From positions 542,377 through 606,376 of the forward strand of contig NZ_JANFLU010000010.1 of assembly GCF_024385525.1 (NCBI RefSeq): a DNA stretch of 64,000 nucleotides. Direction: 5' to 3'. Shown here piece after piece: positions 45,272 through 54,414 of the stretch; the stretch's first letter is position 1, and each line of letters starts with the position of its first letter. This DNA is from Arthrobacter sp. zg-Y238. GTDB taxonomy: Bacteria; Actinomycetota; Actinomycetes; Actinomycetales; Micrococcaceae. The notes beneath the pieces are model-generated. The model saw nothing but the letters and a program-made list of their open reading frames with translations, ran no database searches and was not told the origin of the DNA. The position numbers and the translations under genes are program-made.

Positions 45272-47101
45272 GGCCTGTCCTACTGCTCCGGTCACCAGCA
45301 TGGTGCGGTTGCGGGCACCGGTCTTCCGAAGCATCGCGCCCACATGCTTCTCCACCGTCTTCACGGAGATTCCCAGACGCGTGGCAATCTGCTTGTCTGC
45401 CAGCCCCTCCGCCAGCAGGGTCCGTACCTCCAGTTCCCGGGCGGTCAGGCGGGAGGTATTCGCTGCGGGTTCAGAGGTGCCACTGCCCTCCGCGAGGCGG
45501 CTGAAGATCGCACCGTCCAGCAGCGCGTCCCCCCGGGCAGCCGCGACGACGACGCGCGCCACTTCCGTGGGAGTCGAGGACAGCGAGATGAAACCCCGCA
45601 CGCCCGACGACGCCGAAAGCGTCAACTGCTCATTGGTCGGGTGATCGATAACAACAACGACGGGCCTCTCGACCGTGTCGCTGCCGATCGATCGCGCCCC
45701 TGCATATTCGCTGAGCAGGAGGTCATCGAGGACAATCATGTCCGGTTGGAGCAGTGACACGGATTCGGTGAGGTCCTCCAACGTGGTGACTTCGCCGAGG
45801 ACCTGGACGGACGGCTCGGACGTTTCAAGCAGCCGGACGAGTCCGGCCCGGATGAGCGGTTGGGTACACGCAACAAGAACTTTCCACCGTTCCCGGGATG
45901 CGTCGCCGTTGGAGGAATACGGCACCTGCACGCGGATGCTGGTGCCCCAGCCCGGCGTTGAGTCCACGTGGACTTCGCCCCGCAGATAGTGTGCGCGGGC
46001 GGCTATGCCGTGCAGGCCGAGCCGTCTGCCCTGCGTGCTTCCTATGTCGCCCTGGATGTTCGGGCGCTCGAATCCGCGCCCGTTGTCCTCGACGATGACT
46101 GTCAGGCCTGCTTCTTCGTAGAAGATCCCGATCCGACAGGTGGTGGCACGGGAGTGGGCGACGACGTTGGCCAGGGCTTCCTGGATCACCATGAAGAGCT
46201 GATGGGCCACGACGGGCGCCAGATCGTGCTGCTCGCCGGTGACAAGGAGCGTCATGGTGATGGGATAGCCGGCACTCACAATATCGAGTTCCTGCCGGAC
46301 AGCCTCCTCGATCGTGCTGCCGGCAAGGCTGGAGGGGGCGAGGCCAAGCACCGTGCGTCGGGCCTCGAAGAGTGCCTCGTGGGCGAGCACGCGGGCAGAG
46401 TCGATGTGCGCGATAGAGGGCGAGCCCCCCGGCGTAGCCTTGTCCGCACGGTCGAGGTGGAGCAGGAGCGAGCTCAGCGATCGGCCGATGGTTTCGTGGA
46501 CTTCCTGCACAGCCCGTTCCCGCTCACCGGCAACCGCGGCCTCACGCTCTTTCGCCGCGGCCGCCTGATGGAGCCTGCTGTTCATGATGGCGATGGCAGC
46601 GTGGTTCGCAAAAAGTTCCACGAGGGAAGCGTCTTCGGCAGTGAAGACGCGGCCGGGCCCATTGCTGAAGATGGCGAAGGTACCGATGATGGCGCCGTCC
46701 CATGCGATAGGGACACCGATGACGGCGCTCCGCCACCTCGGATCGTCAGGGTCGATGTGGCCTGCGGGCACGGACGCGTAGCAGTCGAGGATGACAGTCC
46801 CCCGCGTCGCGACGATCTGGCCGGTCAGGCCTTCCGTCAGCGGAAACGTCTGGCCCTGGTGGCATCCGACGCCTTGATCCACTTCCTTGCGGTAGTACCC
46901 CTCGGCTTCATGCACGATGGAGATGGAACCACTCTCGCAGCCGAGGAGGGCGACGGCGTGCCCGAGCACGCGTTCGAGAAGCGGCACCAGTTCGAACTGC
47001 CCGGCGAGGTCGCCGGCTAGTTCGGTGATGCGGTCGAGTTCCGAGAGCGGAGCATGGCTTTGGTGGTTCCGGGTGATGCTGGGCGTGGGAAGCTGCTGCA
47101 T
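45248..47101 (-). CDS. hybrid regulator: GAF, histidine kinase, degenerate receiver and LuxR HTH in one chain
   Basis: A 617-residue cytoplasmic signal protein. The GAF domain spans about 30-175 (VLGHAVALLGCESGSISIV, SAVIGVPIAWDGAIIGTFAIFS). The HisKA_3-type phosphoacceptor His202 is in AVQEVHETIGRSLSSLLLHL, and the ATPase has EALANVVAHS (Asn312), EDNGRGF and GLHGIAARA. A receiver-like domain from about 407 has Asp459 in IVLDDLL but lacks the acidic pair (AC at 411-412 in KVLVACTQPLIRAG) and the conserved Lys. The LuxR helix-turn-helix is at 551-600. The ATG at 47101 lacks a strong RBS. It is divergent from prpR and ends against glcG. Confidence 0.9.
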   Translation of the reverse strand: MQQLPTPSITRNHQSHAPLSELDRITELAGDLAGQFELVPLLERVLGHAVALLGCESGSISIVHEAEGYYRKEVDQGVGCHQGQTFPLTEGLTGQIVATRGTVILDCYASVPAGHIDPDDPRWRSAVIGVPIAWDGAIIGTFAIFSNGPGRVFTAEDASLVELFANHAAIAIMNSRLHQAAAAKEREAAVAGERERAVQEVHETIGRSLSSLLLHLDRADKATPGGSPSIAHIDSARVLAHEALFEARRTVLGLAPSSLAGSTIEEAVRQELDIVSAGYPITMTLLVTGEQHDLAPVVAHQLFMVIQEALANVVAHSRATTCRIGIFYEEAGLTVIVEDNGRGFERPNIQGDIGSTQGRRLGLHGIAARAHYLRGEVHVDSTPGWGTSIRVQVPYSSNGDASRERWKVLVACTQPLIRAGLVRLLETSEPSVQVLGEVTTLEDLTESVSLLQPDMIVLDDLLLSEYAGARSIGSDTVERPVVVVIDHPTNEQLTLSASSGVRGFISLSSTPTEVARVVVAAARGDALLDGAIFSRLAEGSGTSEPAANTSRLTARELEVRTLLAEGLADKQIATRLGISVKTVEKHVGAMLRKTGARNRTMLVTGAVGQASVGSRTR

Positions 47102-47308
47102 AAACGGCACCTGTCTCCTGCGGCGCAACGCTGCGCTCGGGCCTTTAGAATAGCTCGCCGGTAAAGCCTTGCACCTGGTGCGTAGAGCCAAGCCGTTCTA
47201 CTCAGCGGGTAGTCAGCGGAAGCCTGAGGTTGGGGCCGCTGCCCAGCATCGTGCGACGGCGCGCCGTCGGTTTCAGTTCCCCAAATACGGTCCGAGTCTG
47301 GCGGTAAA

Positions 47309-47316
47309 TGTATACA
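47309..47316. promoter_or_regulatory. GntR-type operator half: TGTATACA (site 1)
   Basis: An eight-base perfect palindrome 63 bases centre to centre from a matching ten-base site at 47371. Both lie in the 317-base region between the hybrid regulator and the GntR gene, which holds no other gene. FadR-type GntR proteins bind such TGTATACA-like sites, so autoregulation by PrpR is likely. Confidence 0.5.
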
Positions 47317-47370
47317 CAACCTCCGACGAGTCCCGTGAATGTGACCACGGATACGCTTTTTGCCCCACTC

Positions 47371-47380
47371 GTGTATACAC
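47371..47380. promoter_or_regulatory. GntR-type operator: GTGTATACAC (site 2)
   Basis: A perfect ten-base palindrome 39 bases before the start of the GntR gene. TATACA-type bases overlap what would be the -10 region of the prp promoter, which suits repression. The six-helical-turn distance to site 1 would permit looping. Confidence 0.55.
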
Positions 47381-47418
47381 TGTGGGGAAACGTGACGCAG
47401 ATATCAAGGAGGCGCACC

Positions 47419-48084
47419 ATGCGGGCCAGTGACCGCGCGTACGCCGCCCTGCGGCAGGACATCGTGGAGTGGCGGCTCCCGCCGGGCACCGTCCTGGGCG
47501 AAGTGGAGCAGTCCGCGCGCCTGGGTATTTCCCGCACTCCCCTGCGTGAAGCACTGAGCCGGCTGACTGCTGACGGCCTGGCCGCACCGCACAGCGGACG
47601 CGGCGTCGTCGTTACCGGCATCTCCCTCGACACCGTCGCCGAGCTCTTTGAACTGCGCCAGGCGCTGGAATGCAAAAGTGCGGCCCTTGCAGCCGTGCGC
47701 GGGCAGGCAGCGGTCTTTGACGAACTGCAGTCCCGCTTCCGCTCGGCAGGCAGCCTCATCAGTACCTCCGACCGGCAGAACCGCGGCGGCTACTACGAAC
47801 TGGTGGCCGAACTCGACGCCGCCATCGACACCGCTGCGGCGAATTCCTACCTCACACAGGCGCTGGGCAACGTCCGGCTGCACCTGGCCCGGGTACGGCG
47901 CCTGGCCAAAGACAACCCCGAACGGCTCCTGGAAACCGCCGGGGAACACGCCACCATCGCCGCCGCCGTGGCAACAGGAGACCCGGACCTGGCGAGCGCC
48001 TCGGTATCGGTCCACCTGCACAAAAGTCTTGAACACCTTCGATCCGCCCGGATCACCACCCCCGAGATAAGGACAATCCCTTGA
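47419..48084 (+). CDS. GntR family regulator of the methylcitrate operon
   Basis: A 221-residue regulator of the FadR/VanR subfamily. The winged helix is [67 protein letters not shown], and an all-helical FCD ligand domain follows ([20 protein letters not shown], with His residues in EHATIAAAV). AGGAGG lies six bases before the ATG. Its TGA overlaps the TTG of prpD (TTGA), so it is cotranscribed with the pathway it most likely represses; the effector would be 2-methylcitrate or propionyl-CoA by analogy. Confidence 0.88.
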   Translation: MRASDRAYAALRQDIVEWRLPPGTVLGEVEQSARLGISRTPLREALSRLTADGLAAPHSGRGVVVTGISLDTVAELFELRQALECKSAALAAVRGQAAVFDELQSRFRSAGSLISTSDRQNRGGYYELVAELDAAIDTAAANSYLTQALGNVRLHLARVRRLAKDNPERLLETAGEHATIAAAVATGDPDLASASVSVHLHKSLEHLRSARITTPEIRTIP

Positions 48085-49598
48085 ACCTGAACAAAGTACG
48101 GGTCTACCGCTCCGACGAAAAACTGGCCCGCGAAGACCAGCTGGCCTACAAGATCGCCAAGGTTGCCGCCGATCCCGTTGAGGTCACCGACGACGTCACG
48201 GACATGGTCATCAACCGCATCATCGACAACGCCTCCGTGGCCGTCGCTTCGCTGAACCGCGGCCCGATCGTCGCCGCCCGCGCCCAGGCCCTCTCCTTCT
48301 CCCCGTCCGCCCACGGCAAGGGCGCCTCCGTCTTCGGCGTGCTGGCCAAGACCTCTCCCGAGTGGGCCGCCTGGGCCAACGGCGTGGCCGTGCGCGAACT
48401 GGACTACCACGACACGTTCCTCGCCGCCGAGTACTCCCACCCCGGTGACAACATCCCGCCCGTCCTCGCCGTTGCGCAGCACACCGGCGCCTCGGGCCGG
48501 GACCTGATCCGCGGCATCGCCACCGGCTACGAAATCCAGGTCAACCTGGCCAAGGCCATCTGCCTGCACAAGCACAAGATCGACCACGTGGCCCACCTCG
48601 GCCCGTCCGCAGCGGCCGGCATCGGCACCCTGCTGGGGCTCGACGTCGACACCATCTTCCAGGCCGTCGGCCAGGCCCTGCACACCACCACCGCCACCCG
48701 CCAGTCCCGCAAGGGCGAGATCTCCACCTGGAAGGCACACGCTCCGGCGTTCGCCGGCAAGATGGCCGTCGAGGCCGTGGACCGGGCCATGCGCGGCCAG
48801 ACCTCCCCCACCCCCATCTATGAGGGTGAAGACGGCGTTATTGCCTGGCTGCTGGACGGCCCCGACGCCGCCTACGAAGTGCCGCTGCCCGAAGACGGCG
48901 AAGCCAAGCGGGCCATCCTGGACACCTACACCAAGGAACACTCCGCCGAGTACCAGGCGCAGGCCTGGATCGACCTGGCCCGCAAGATCCACGCCGAGCA
49001 CCCCGAGGCAGCGAATGCGGCCAACGTGGAAAGCGTCCTGATCGCCACCTCGCACCACACCCACTACGTGATCGGCTCCGGCGCCAACGATCCGCAGAAG
49101 TACGATCCCACCGCCTCGCGCGAAACCCTGGACCACTCGATCCCGTACATCTTCACCGTCGCCCTGCAGGACGGCGCCTGGCACCACGTGGACTCCTACT
49201 CCCCCGAGCGCGCCGGCCGGCCGGACACCGTTGCACTGTGGCACAAGGTCACCACCGTGGAGGATCCGGAATGGACCCGCCGCTACCACTCGCTGGACAT
49301 CAGCGAAAAGGCCTTCGGCGGCAAGGTGACCATCGTGCTGACCGACGGCACCGTCATCACCGACGAAATCGCCGTCGCCGATGCCCACCCGCTCGGCGCC
49401 AAGCCGTTCACCCGCGAGCAGTACATCAACAAGTTCCGCACCCTGGCGGAGGGCCTGGTCTCGGCCGAGGAAATCGACCGCTTCCTCGCCACCGTCCAGC
49501 GCCTGCCCGAACTGGCGGCCGGGCAGCTGGACCAGCTGAACATCACCGCTGCCGAGGGCGTCATCAACCCCGCCGCCGCACCGAAGGGACTCTTCTAA
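48081..49598 (+). CDS. prpD: 2-methylcitrate dehydratase
   Basis: Dehydrates 2-methylcitrate to cis-2-methylaconitate in propionate breakdown. The 505-residue MmgE/PrpD protein shows [58 protein letters not shown], and [45 protein letters not shown] is at the end. The TTG start overlaps the GntR stop and AAGGA precedes it. No separate aconitase is seen in the operon, so a housekeeping AcnA would hydrate the product. Confidence 0.95.
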   Translation: MNLNKVRVYRSDEKLAREDQLAYKIAKVAADPVEVTDDVTDMVINRIIDNASVAVASLNRGPIVAARAQALSFSPSAHGKGASVFGVLAKTSPEWAAWANGVAVRELDYHDTFLAAEYSHPGDNIPPVLAVAQHTGASGRDLIRGIATGYEIQVNLAKAICLHKHKIDHVAHLGPSAAAGIGTLLGLDVDTIFQAVGQALHTTTATRQSRKGEISTWKAHAPAFAGKMAVEAVDRAMRGQTSPTPIYEGEDGVIAWLLDGPDAAYEVPLPEDGEAKRAILDTYTKEHSAEYQAQAWIDLARKIHAEHPEAANAANVESVLIATSHHTHYVIGSGANDPQKYDPTASRETLDHSIPYIFTVALQDGAWHHVDSYSPERAGRPDTVALWHKVTTVEDPEWTRRYHSLDISEKAFGGKVTIVLTDGTVITDEIAVADAHPLGAKPFTREQYINKFRTLAEGLVSAEEIDRFLATVQRLPELAAGQLDQLNITAAEGVINPAAAPKGLF

Positions 49599-50504
49599 AT
49601 GCTGTACTCCTCCGTAACCCCCGAGGCCAAGCGGATTGCTTTCCGCGAAGGACTGGCCTCCGGCACCCTGCAGCAGTTCCCGGGTGCCTTCAACCCGCTC
49701 TCGGCGCGCCTGATCGAGGAAAAAGGCTTCGATGGCGTCTACATCTCCGGCGCCGTCCTGGCCAATGACCTGGGCCTGCCGGACATCGGCCTGACCACGC
49801 TCACCGAGGTGGCCACCCGCGCCGGACAGATTGCCCGGATGACCAATCTGCCCGCCATCGTGGACGCGGACACCGGTTTCGGCGAGCCGATGAACGTGGC
49901 CCGCACCATCCAGGAACTCGAAAACGCGGGCCTGGCCGGCTGCCACATCGAGGACCAGTTCAACCCCAAGCGCTGCGGGCACCTGGACGGCAAGAACGTG
50001 GTGGACACCGACACAGCGGTCAAGCGCATCCGGGCCGCCGCCGATGCCCGCCGGGATCCGAACTTCCTGATCATGGCCCGCACCGACATCCGCGCCGTGG
50101 ACGGCCTGGAAGCGGCGCAGGACCGGGCCCGCGCCCTGGTCGACGCCGGAGCGGACGCCATCTTCCCGGAGGCGATGAAGTCCCTGGAGGAGTTCGCGGC
50201 CATCCGTGCCGCCGTCGACGTGCCGATCCTGGCGAACATGACCGAGTTCGGCAAGAGCGACCTGTTCACCTACGACGAGCTGGCCTCGGCTGGGGTGAAC
50301 ATGGTGATCTACCCGGTCACCCTGCTGCGCAGCGCCATGGGCGCAGCCGAACGCACCCTGGAGACCATCAAGGCGCACGGCACCCAGCAGGCCGATGTCC
50401 CCAACATGCTCACACGTGCGCGTTTGTACGAACTGGTGGATTATGAGGCGTACAACCAGTTCGACACGTCCGTTTTCAACTTCCAGGTTCCGGGCACCCG
50501 CTAG
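49599..50504 (+). CDS. prpB: 2-methylisocitrate lyase
   Basis: Splits 2-methylisocitrate into pyruvate and succinate. The 301-residue protein belongs to the PEP mutase/isocitrate lyase family, with the active-site Cys in KRCGHLDGK near residue 128, and metal and phosphate loops VYISGAVLANDLGLPD, IVDADTGFGEPMNV, HIEDQFNPK and ILANMTEFGK. It starts directly after the prpD stop. Its length excludes isocitrate lyase proper. Confidence 0.96.
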   Translation: MLYSSVTPEAKRIAFREGLASGTLQQFPGAFNPLSARLIEEKGFDGVYISGAVLANDLGLPDIGLTTLTEVATRAGQIARMTNLPAIVDADTGFGEPMNVARTIQELENAGLAGCHIEDQFNPKRCGHLDGKNVVDTDTAVKRIRAAADARRDPNFLIMARTDIRAVDGLEAAQDRARALVDAGADAIFPEAMKSLEEFAAIRAAVDVPILANMTEFGKSDLFTYDELASAGVNMVIYPVTLLRSAMGAAERTLETIKAHGTQQADVPNMLTRARLYELVDYEAYNQFDTSVFNFQVPGTR

Positions 50505-50546
50505 GACCCGCCATACATTTCCTGCACGACAAAGGAGTCAGCACCA

Positions 50547-51680
50547 ATGACAGACACCCAGATCCACAAGGGCCTGGCGGGGGTACTCGTAGACACCACC
50601 CGCGTTTCCAAGGTCAACCCGGAGACCAATTCCCTGCTGTACCGCGGCTATCCCGTCCAGGAACTCGCCGCCCGGTGCAGTTTCGAAGAGGTGGCCTACC
50701 TGCTGTGGAACGGCGAGCTCCCCACCGAAGCGCAGCTGGCGGAGTTCACTGAAGGGGAACGCAGCCAGCGCGCCCTGACCCCCGAGCTGAAGGCCGTCAT
50801 TGACGCGCTGCCCGTGACCTGCCACCCGATGGACGTCTGCCGTACCGCGGCATCCGTGCTCGGCGCATCCCATGAGCAGGCCGGGGATTCCTCCGTCCAG
50901 GCCAACATGGACAAGGCCGTCAGCCTCTTCGCTGGCATGCCCGCCGTCGTCGCCTACGACCAGCGCCGCCGCCGCGGCGAGGACGTCGTGGAACCGCGCG
51001 ACGACTTGGACTACTCGGCGAACTTCCTCTGGATGACTTTCGGCGAGGAAGCCGCCCCCGAGGTGGTGGAGGCCTTCAACGTCTCGATGATCCTGTACGC
51101 GGAGCACTCCTTCAACGCGTCCACCTTCACCGCCCGCGTCATCACCTCCACGCTGTCGGACCTGCACTCGGCCGTGACCGGTGCCATCGGTGCGCTCAAG
51201 GGCCCGCTGCACGGCGGCGCGAACGAAGCAGTCATGCACACGTTCGCGGAGATCACCGAGAGCGCGGCCGACGGCGACGTCGCCGCCCACGCTGCCGCCT
51301 GGCTGGACGAGGCGCTGGCGGAGAAGAAGAAGATCATGGGCTTCGGCCACCGGGTCTACAAGAACGGCGACTCCCGGGTGCCGACCATGAAGTCCGCCCT
51401 GGACAACATGGTCAAGTACTACGACCGTCCGGACATGGGCGAGCTGTACACGGCACTGGAATCGGCCATGGGTGAGCGCAAGAACATCCTGCCGAACCTG
51501 GACTACCCGGCCGGTCCGGTCTACCACCTGATGGGCTTCGACACGCTCACGTTCACGCCGCTGTTCGTGGCCGCGCGGATCACCGGGTGGACGGCGCACA
51601 TCATGGAGCAGCTCGAAGCCAACTCCCTGATCCGGCCGCTGAGCGAGTACAACGGTGCGGAGGAGCGGCACCTGCCGTAG
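50547..51680 (+). CDS. prpC: 2-methylcitrate synthase
   Basis: Condenses propionyl-CoA with oxaloacetate. The 377-residue type II-like citrate synthase has ETNSLLYRGYPVQELA, GPLHGGANEAVMHTF (His ligand), FGHRVYKNGDSRVPTM (catalytic His and Arg) and PLSEYNGAEERHLP at the C-terminus, typical of short PrpC. AAAGGAG stands upstream of the ATG. It completes the operon, after a 42-base gap. Confidence 0.95.
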   Translation: MTDTQIHKGLAGVLVDTTRVSKVNPETNSLLYRGYPVQELAARCSFEEVAYLLWNGELPTEAQLAEFTEGERSQRALTPELKAVIDALPVTCHPMDVCRTAASVLGASHEQAGDSSVQANMDKAVSLFAGMPAVVAYDQRRRRGEDVVEPRDDLDYSANFLWMTFGEEAAPEVVEAFNVSMILYAEHSFNASTFTARVITSTLSDLHSAVTGAIGALKGPLHGGANEAVMHTFAEITESAADGDVAAHAAAWLDEALAEKKKIMGFGHRVYKNGDSRVPTMKSALDNMVKYYDRPDMGELYTALESAMGERKNILPNLDYPAGPVYHLMGFDTLTFTPLFVAARITGWTAHIMEQLEANSLIRPLSEYNGAEERHLP

Positions 51681-51702
51681 GTTTCGCTTTCCCGGGCCTA
51701 CT

Positions 51703-51748
51703 CCCGGCGCCAGTCCCGGGCCCGTCGGGGCCCGGGACTGGCGCCGGG
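51703..51748 (+). terminator. very stable hairpin after prpC
   Basis: A perfect 21-bp stem, starting CCCGGCGCCAGTCCCGGG at 51703, with a GTCG loop and the complementary arm at 51728-51748. It begins 22 bases after the prpC stop and probably ends the prp transcript, although no U-run follows. Confidence 0.7.
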
Positions 51749-52008
51749 GGCACCATCGGGGGCCCCGGGACGGCGGCCAACGAAATTCCCCGCTCGCAGA
51801 GCTCGCAGGGAATATTAAAGCCGCCTTATCCGGGGTCCCCTGCGCCTCTCCCAGGGCGCCTTATGGGGGCCCGGTTGGTCCAACTATGCCTCCCGAGCCT
51901 CGCCGCGCCGGGATTCTCTGATCCTCCCCCGGCGCCTTATCTAGATCCCGTCTCCCGGGCTGCCCATTCCGGGTCCGTTGCCTTTTCGGGGCGGTGTTAT
52001 AGACCCGG
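51749..52008. other. gene-free GC-rich spacer with recurring CGCCTTAT
   Basis: No reading frame with a start and ribosome binding site was found. The octamer CGCCTTAT occurs three times (near 51823, 51859 and 51932), each followed by a CCC or GGG run, and a Pro/Gly-type GC skew continues. It could be a decayed repeat. It separates the prp operon from the xerD-linked genes. Confidence 0.5.
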
Positions 52009-52491
52009 CTAAGAGAAGACGACACTCGAAACGTTGACGTTGTCGGCAGCAATAGTGATGACAGCGTTGAAATAGTCGCCTGCCAGAAGGCGGGGCATCC
52101 AGAGGGCCGAGTCGGGCCACATCTTGGCGTAGGGCATTTCCCCGGCGGGATACCAGGCCGGAAGGATCTCGTCTGACTCCGTCGGTTCGCCGGACCAGCG
52201 GTGTGCACGGAACAGCACGGTGGACATGTCCAGCCCGGGCTGCGCCGGGAAGATCCACTCGATGGTTCCGGCACGCGTGAGATCGTTTTCCGCGACGATG
52301 ACGCCGGACTCTTCCTCCACCTCGCGCACTGCGGCCTGCTCCGGGGTTTCGCCGGCTTCGATATGGCCGCCCAGGGTTACGACCCGGCCGAGGCCGAAGC
52401 CGGTCTTTTTCAATCCCATCAGGACCTGCCCGCCGTCCGGCGTCTCCCGGAAGAGGAAGCACAGCACAACCGGCGAGGCACGGAACTGCAC
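52009..52491 (-). CDS. Nudix hydrolase, MutT/MTH1-like
   Basis: A 160-residue pyrophosphohydrolase, possibly for oxidised nucleotides. The Nudix box is GGHIEAGETPEQAAVREVEEESGV near 42, fully conserved, and MGLKKTGFGLGRVVTLGG just before it resembles human MTH1. The substrate is inferred. Its GTG start shares one base with the xerD stop (TAGTG), so translation is coupled to xerD. Confidence 0.88.
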   Translation of the reverse strand: MQFRASPVVLCFLFRETPDGGQVLMGLKKTGFGLGRVVTLGGHIEAGETPEQAAVREVEEESGVIVAENDLTRAGTIEWIFPAQPGLDMSTVLFRAHRWSGEPTESDEILPAWYPAGEMPYAKMWPDSALWMPRLLAGDYFNAVITIAADNVNVSSVVFS

Positions 52492-53741
52492 TACAACGCC
52501 CGCGGGTGGGCTGCGGCGTAAACCTCGCGCAGGGTTTCCGCCGTCACCAGCGTGTAGACCTGCGTGGTGGTCACCGAGGCGTGGCCGAGCAGTTCCTGGA
52601 CCACACGGACATCCGCGCCGCCTTCGAGCAGGTGCGTGGCGAACGAATGCCGCAGGGTGTGCGGAGAAACATCCCGGCCGATATCCGCCTTCTCGGCGGC
52701 GTTCTTCAGGATGGTCCAGGCGCTTTGCCGGGACAGCCGTCCGCCGCGCGCGTTCAGGAACAGGGCAGGTGTGCCCTTGCCCTTGGCAGAGGCCGCCGGG
52801 CGGCCGCGCACCAGGTATTCGTCCAGGGCACGGGCAGCGTAGGATCCCAGCGGAACCAGCCGTTCCTTGGACCCTTTGCCGAACAGCCGCACCACATCCG
52901 GCCCCTTGGCCGGAATACGCTCCAGGGACAGGTCATCGACGTCCAGGCCCACGGCCTCGCTGATGCGCGCTCCGGTGGAGTACAGGAACTCCAGCAGGGC
53001 ACGGTCCCGCAGCCCGGAGGGCGTATCGAGGCTGACAGCCTCCAGGATGCGGGTGACCTCGTTGACGCTGATCGCCTTCGGCAGGCGCTTGCCCGGCATG
53101 GGCGGGTGTACGTCCGACGCCGGATCGGCGGCGGTCATGCCTTCGAGCGCCCAGAACCGGTGGAGTCCGCGCACCGCCACGATGGTGCGGGCAGCCGAGC
53201 GCACGCTCAGTGCGGAGGCACCGTCGGAGCCTTCGGAAATCGACTGGGCGAACGCCGTGACGTCGTGGCGGGAAATGCGTGAAATGTCCTCTACGCCCCG
53301 GGCACTCAGGAAACGGGCGTACCGCAGCAGGTCCCGGCGGTAGGCGTCGAGGGTGTTGACCGCCAGGCCGCGTTCAACGGCCATGTGCTGCAGGTAGCTG
53401 CCGATGGCCCGTCCCGCGGGCGTGGAACGCAGTTCCTCGGCTGCCGAAATCATCGTGGCGGCACGTGAGCGTGCCTGGGTAGCCGGCTTGGGTGCAGCTT
53501 TGGATTGGCGGGGCGGCGCGGAGTTTCGCTCGGCGTCGATCCCGGGTTCCGCTGCCGGTGCGACCTGAAGCTGGGGCTGCATGGAACCGGTCCGGTCCAG
53601 CTCGGCCAGGTCTGCGTCCCGCAGCCGCCGTGCTTCTTCCGATTCCAGGTCCAGTTTGAGGGTGGGATTCAGGGACCCGCGCAGGTTAATGGCAACGGTG
53701 TCGTTGTTCGTAGAGCTGGCATCAGCATCAGCGCTGGGCAT
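52491..53741 (-). CDS. xerD: tyrosine recombinase XerD
   Basis: Resolves chromosome dimers at dif. The 416-residue chain has an unusual N-terminal extension of about 112 Ser/Ala/Arg-rich residues before the SAM-like domain ([33 protein letters not shown]). The catalytic domain has all key residues: Arg in [15 protein letters not shown], Lys in [27 protein letters not shown] (His-x-x-Arg), His in [14 protein letters not shown] and the nucleophile Tyr. AGGA precedes ATG 53741 by 10 bases. Usual length is about 300. Confidence 0.9.
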   Translation of the reverse strand: MPSADADASSTNNDTVAINLRGSLNPTLKLDLESEEARRLRDADLAELDRTGSMQPQLQVAPAAEPGIDAERNSAPPRQSKAAPKPATQARSRAATMISAAEELRSTPAGRAIGSYLQHMAVERGLAVNTLDAYRRDLLRYARFLSARGVEDISRISRHDVTAFAQSISEGSDGASALSVRSAARTIVAVRGLHRFWALEGMTAADPASDVHPPMPGKRLPKAISVNEVTRILEAVSLDTPSGLRDRALLEFLYSTGARISEAVGLDVDDLSLERIPAKGPDVVRLFGKGSKERLVPLGSYAARALDEYLVRGRPAASAKGKGTPALFLNARGGRLSRQSAWTILKNAAEKADIGRDVSPHTLRHSFATHLLEGGADVRVVQELLGHASVTTTQVYTLVTAETLREVYAAAHPRAL

Positions 53742-53749
53742 TGTGGTTC

Positions 53750-54412
53750 CTAGCGCACGGGGCCGTTGGCCCAGGAGGAGTGCTGCGAGTGGTGTTCGGG
53801 CCACGGTGCGTCGGCGGGCCGCAGGTCGCGGTACCCGTTGCCGCGGGCGACGGCGGCAGCCAGGACGGCGGCCACCGCGGAAGGGCTGTGCATGCGTCCC
53901 TGCAGTGCTGCCTGCACGGCCTCATCCAAATCCACCCATGCGGTGGTGATTTCGGCTTCCTCGTGGGTACGGGTGTGCCGGTGCGCCTCCGGAACCTGGG
54001 AGATGCCGCGGGCCAGGTAGATGCGCAGGGCTTCCCGGGAGGAGCCGGGTGAGAGGAACAGGTCGGTGAGGACCTGCCACTCGGCGGCTTCAAGGTCTGC
54101 TTCCTCGGCCAGTTCGCGGGCGGCGCCGACCTGGAAGTCTTCACCCTCCACGTCCAGCAGCCCGGCCGGGATTTCCCACAGGGTCATCCGCACCGGGTGC
54201 CGGTACTGGTTGATCAGCAGCACCTGCCCGGCGTCGTTCATGGCCAGGATGGCCACGGCGCCGGGGTGGGCGACGTAGTCACGGACCAGGGGTTCGCCGT
54301 CGTCGGTCAGGAGGAACTTCTCCTTGACCACGTCCCACACCGGACCGCTGTAAACCGTTTCCGATTCCAGCAGCGGGCGCGGGCTTTGTTCGTCGGCGAA
54401 CCCCGGTGCCAT
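53750..54412 (-). CDS. Nudix hydrolase, ADP-ribose pyrophosphatase type
   Basis: A 220-residue hydrolase probably cutting ADP-ribose. The Nudix box [24 protein letters not shown] (about 84-107) is intact; [16 protein letters not shown] upstream is the ADP-ribose pyrophosphatase family motif. It starts three bases after pyrG and ends eight bases before xerD, the same order as M. tuberculosis Rv1699-Rv1701. Confidence 0.88.
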   Translation of the reverse strand: MAPGFADEQSPRPLLESETVYSGPVWDVVKEKFLLTDDGEPLVRDYVAHPGAVAILAMNDAGQVLLINQYRHPVRMTLWEIPAGLLDVEGEDFQVGAARELAEEADLEAAEWQVLTDLFLSPGSSREALRIYLARGISQVPEAHRHTRTHEEAEITTAWVDLDEAVQAALQGRMHSPSAVAAVLAAAVARGNGYRDLRPADAPWPEHHSQHSSWANGPVR

Positions 54413-54414
54413 GG

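Noticed and set aside
47847..50378. Long minus-strand open frame opposite the prp operon
   Set aside because: It covers prpD and prpB on the other strand, which have complete catalytic motifs; the antisense protein is Gly/Val-rich with no family resemblance.
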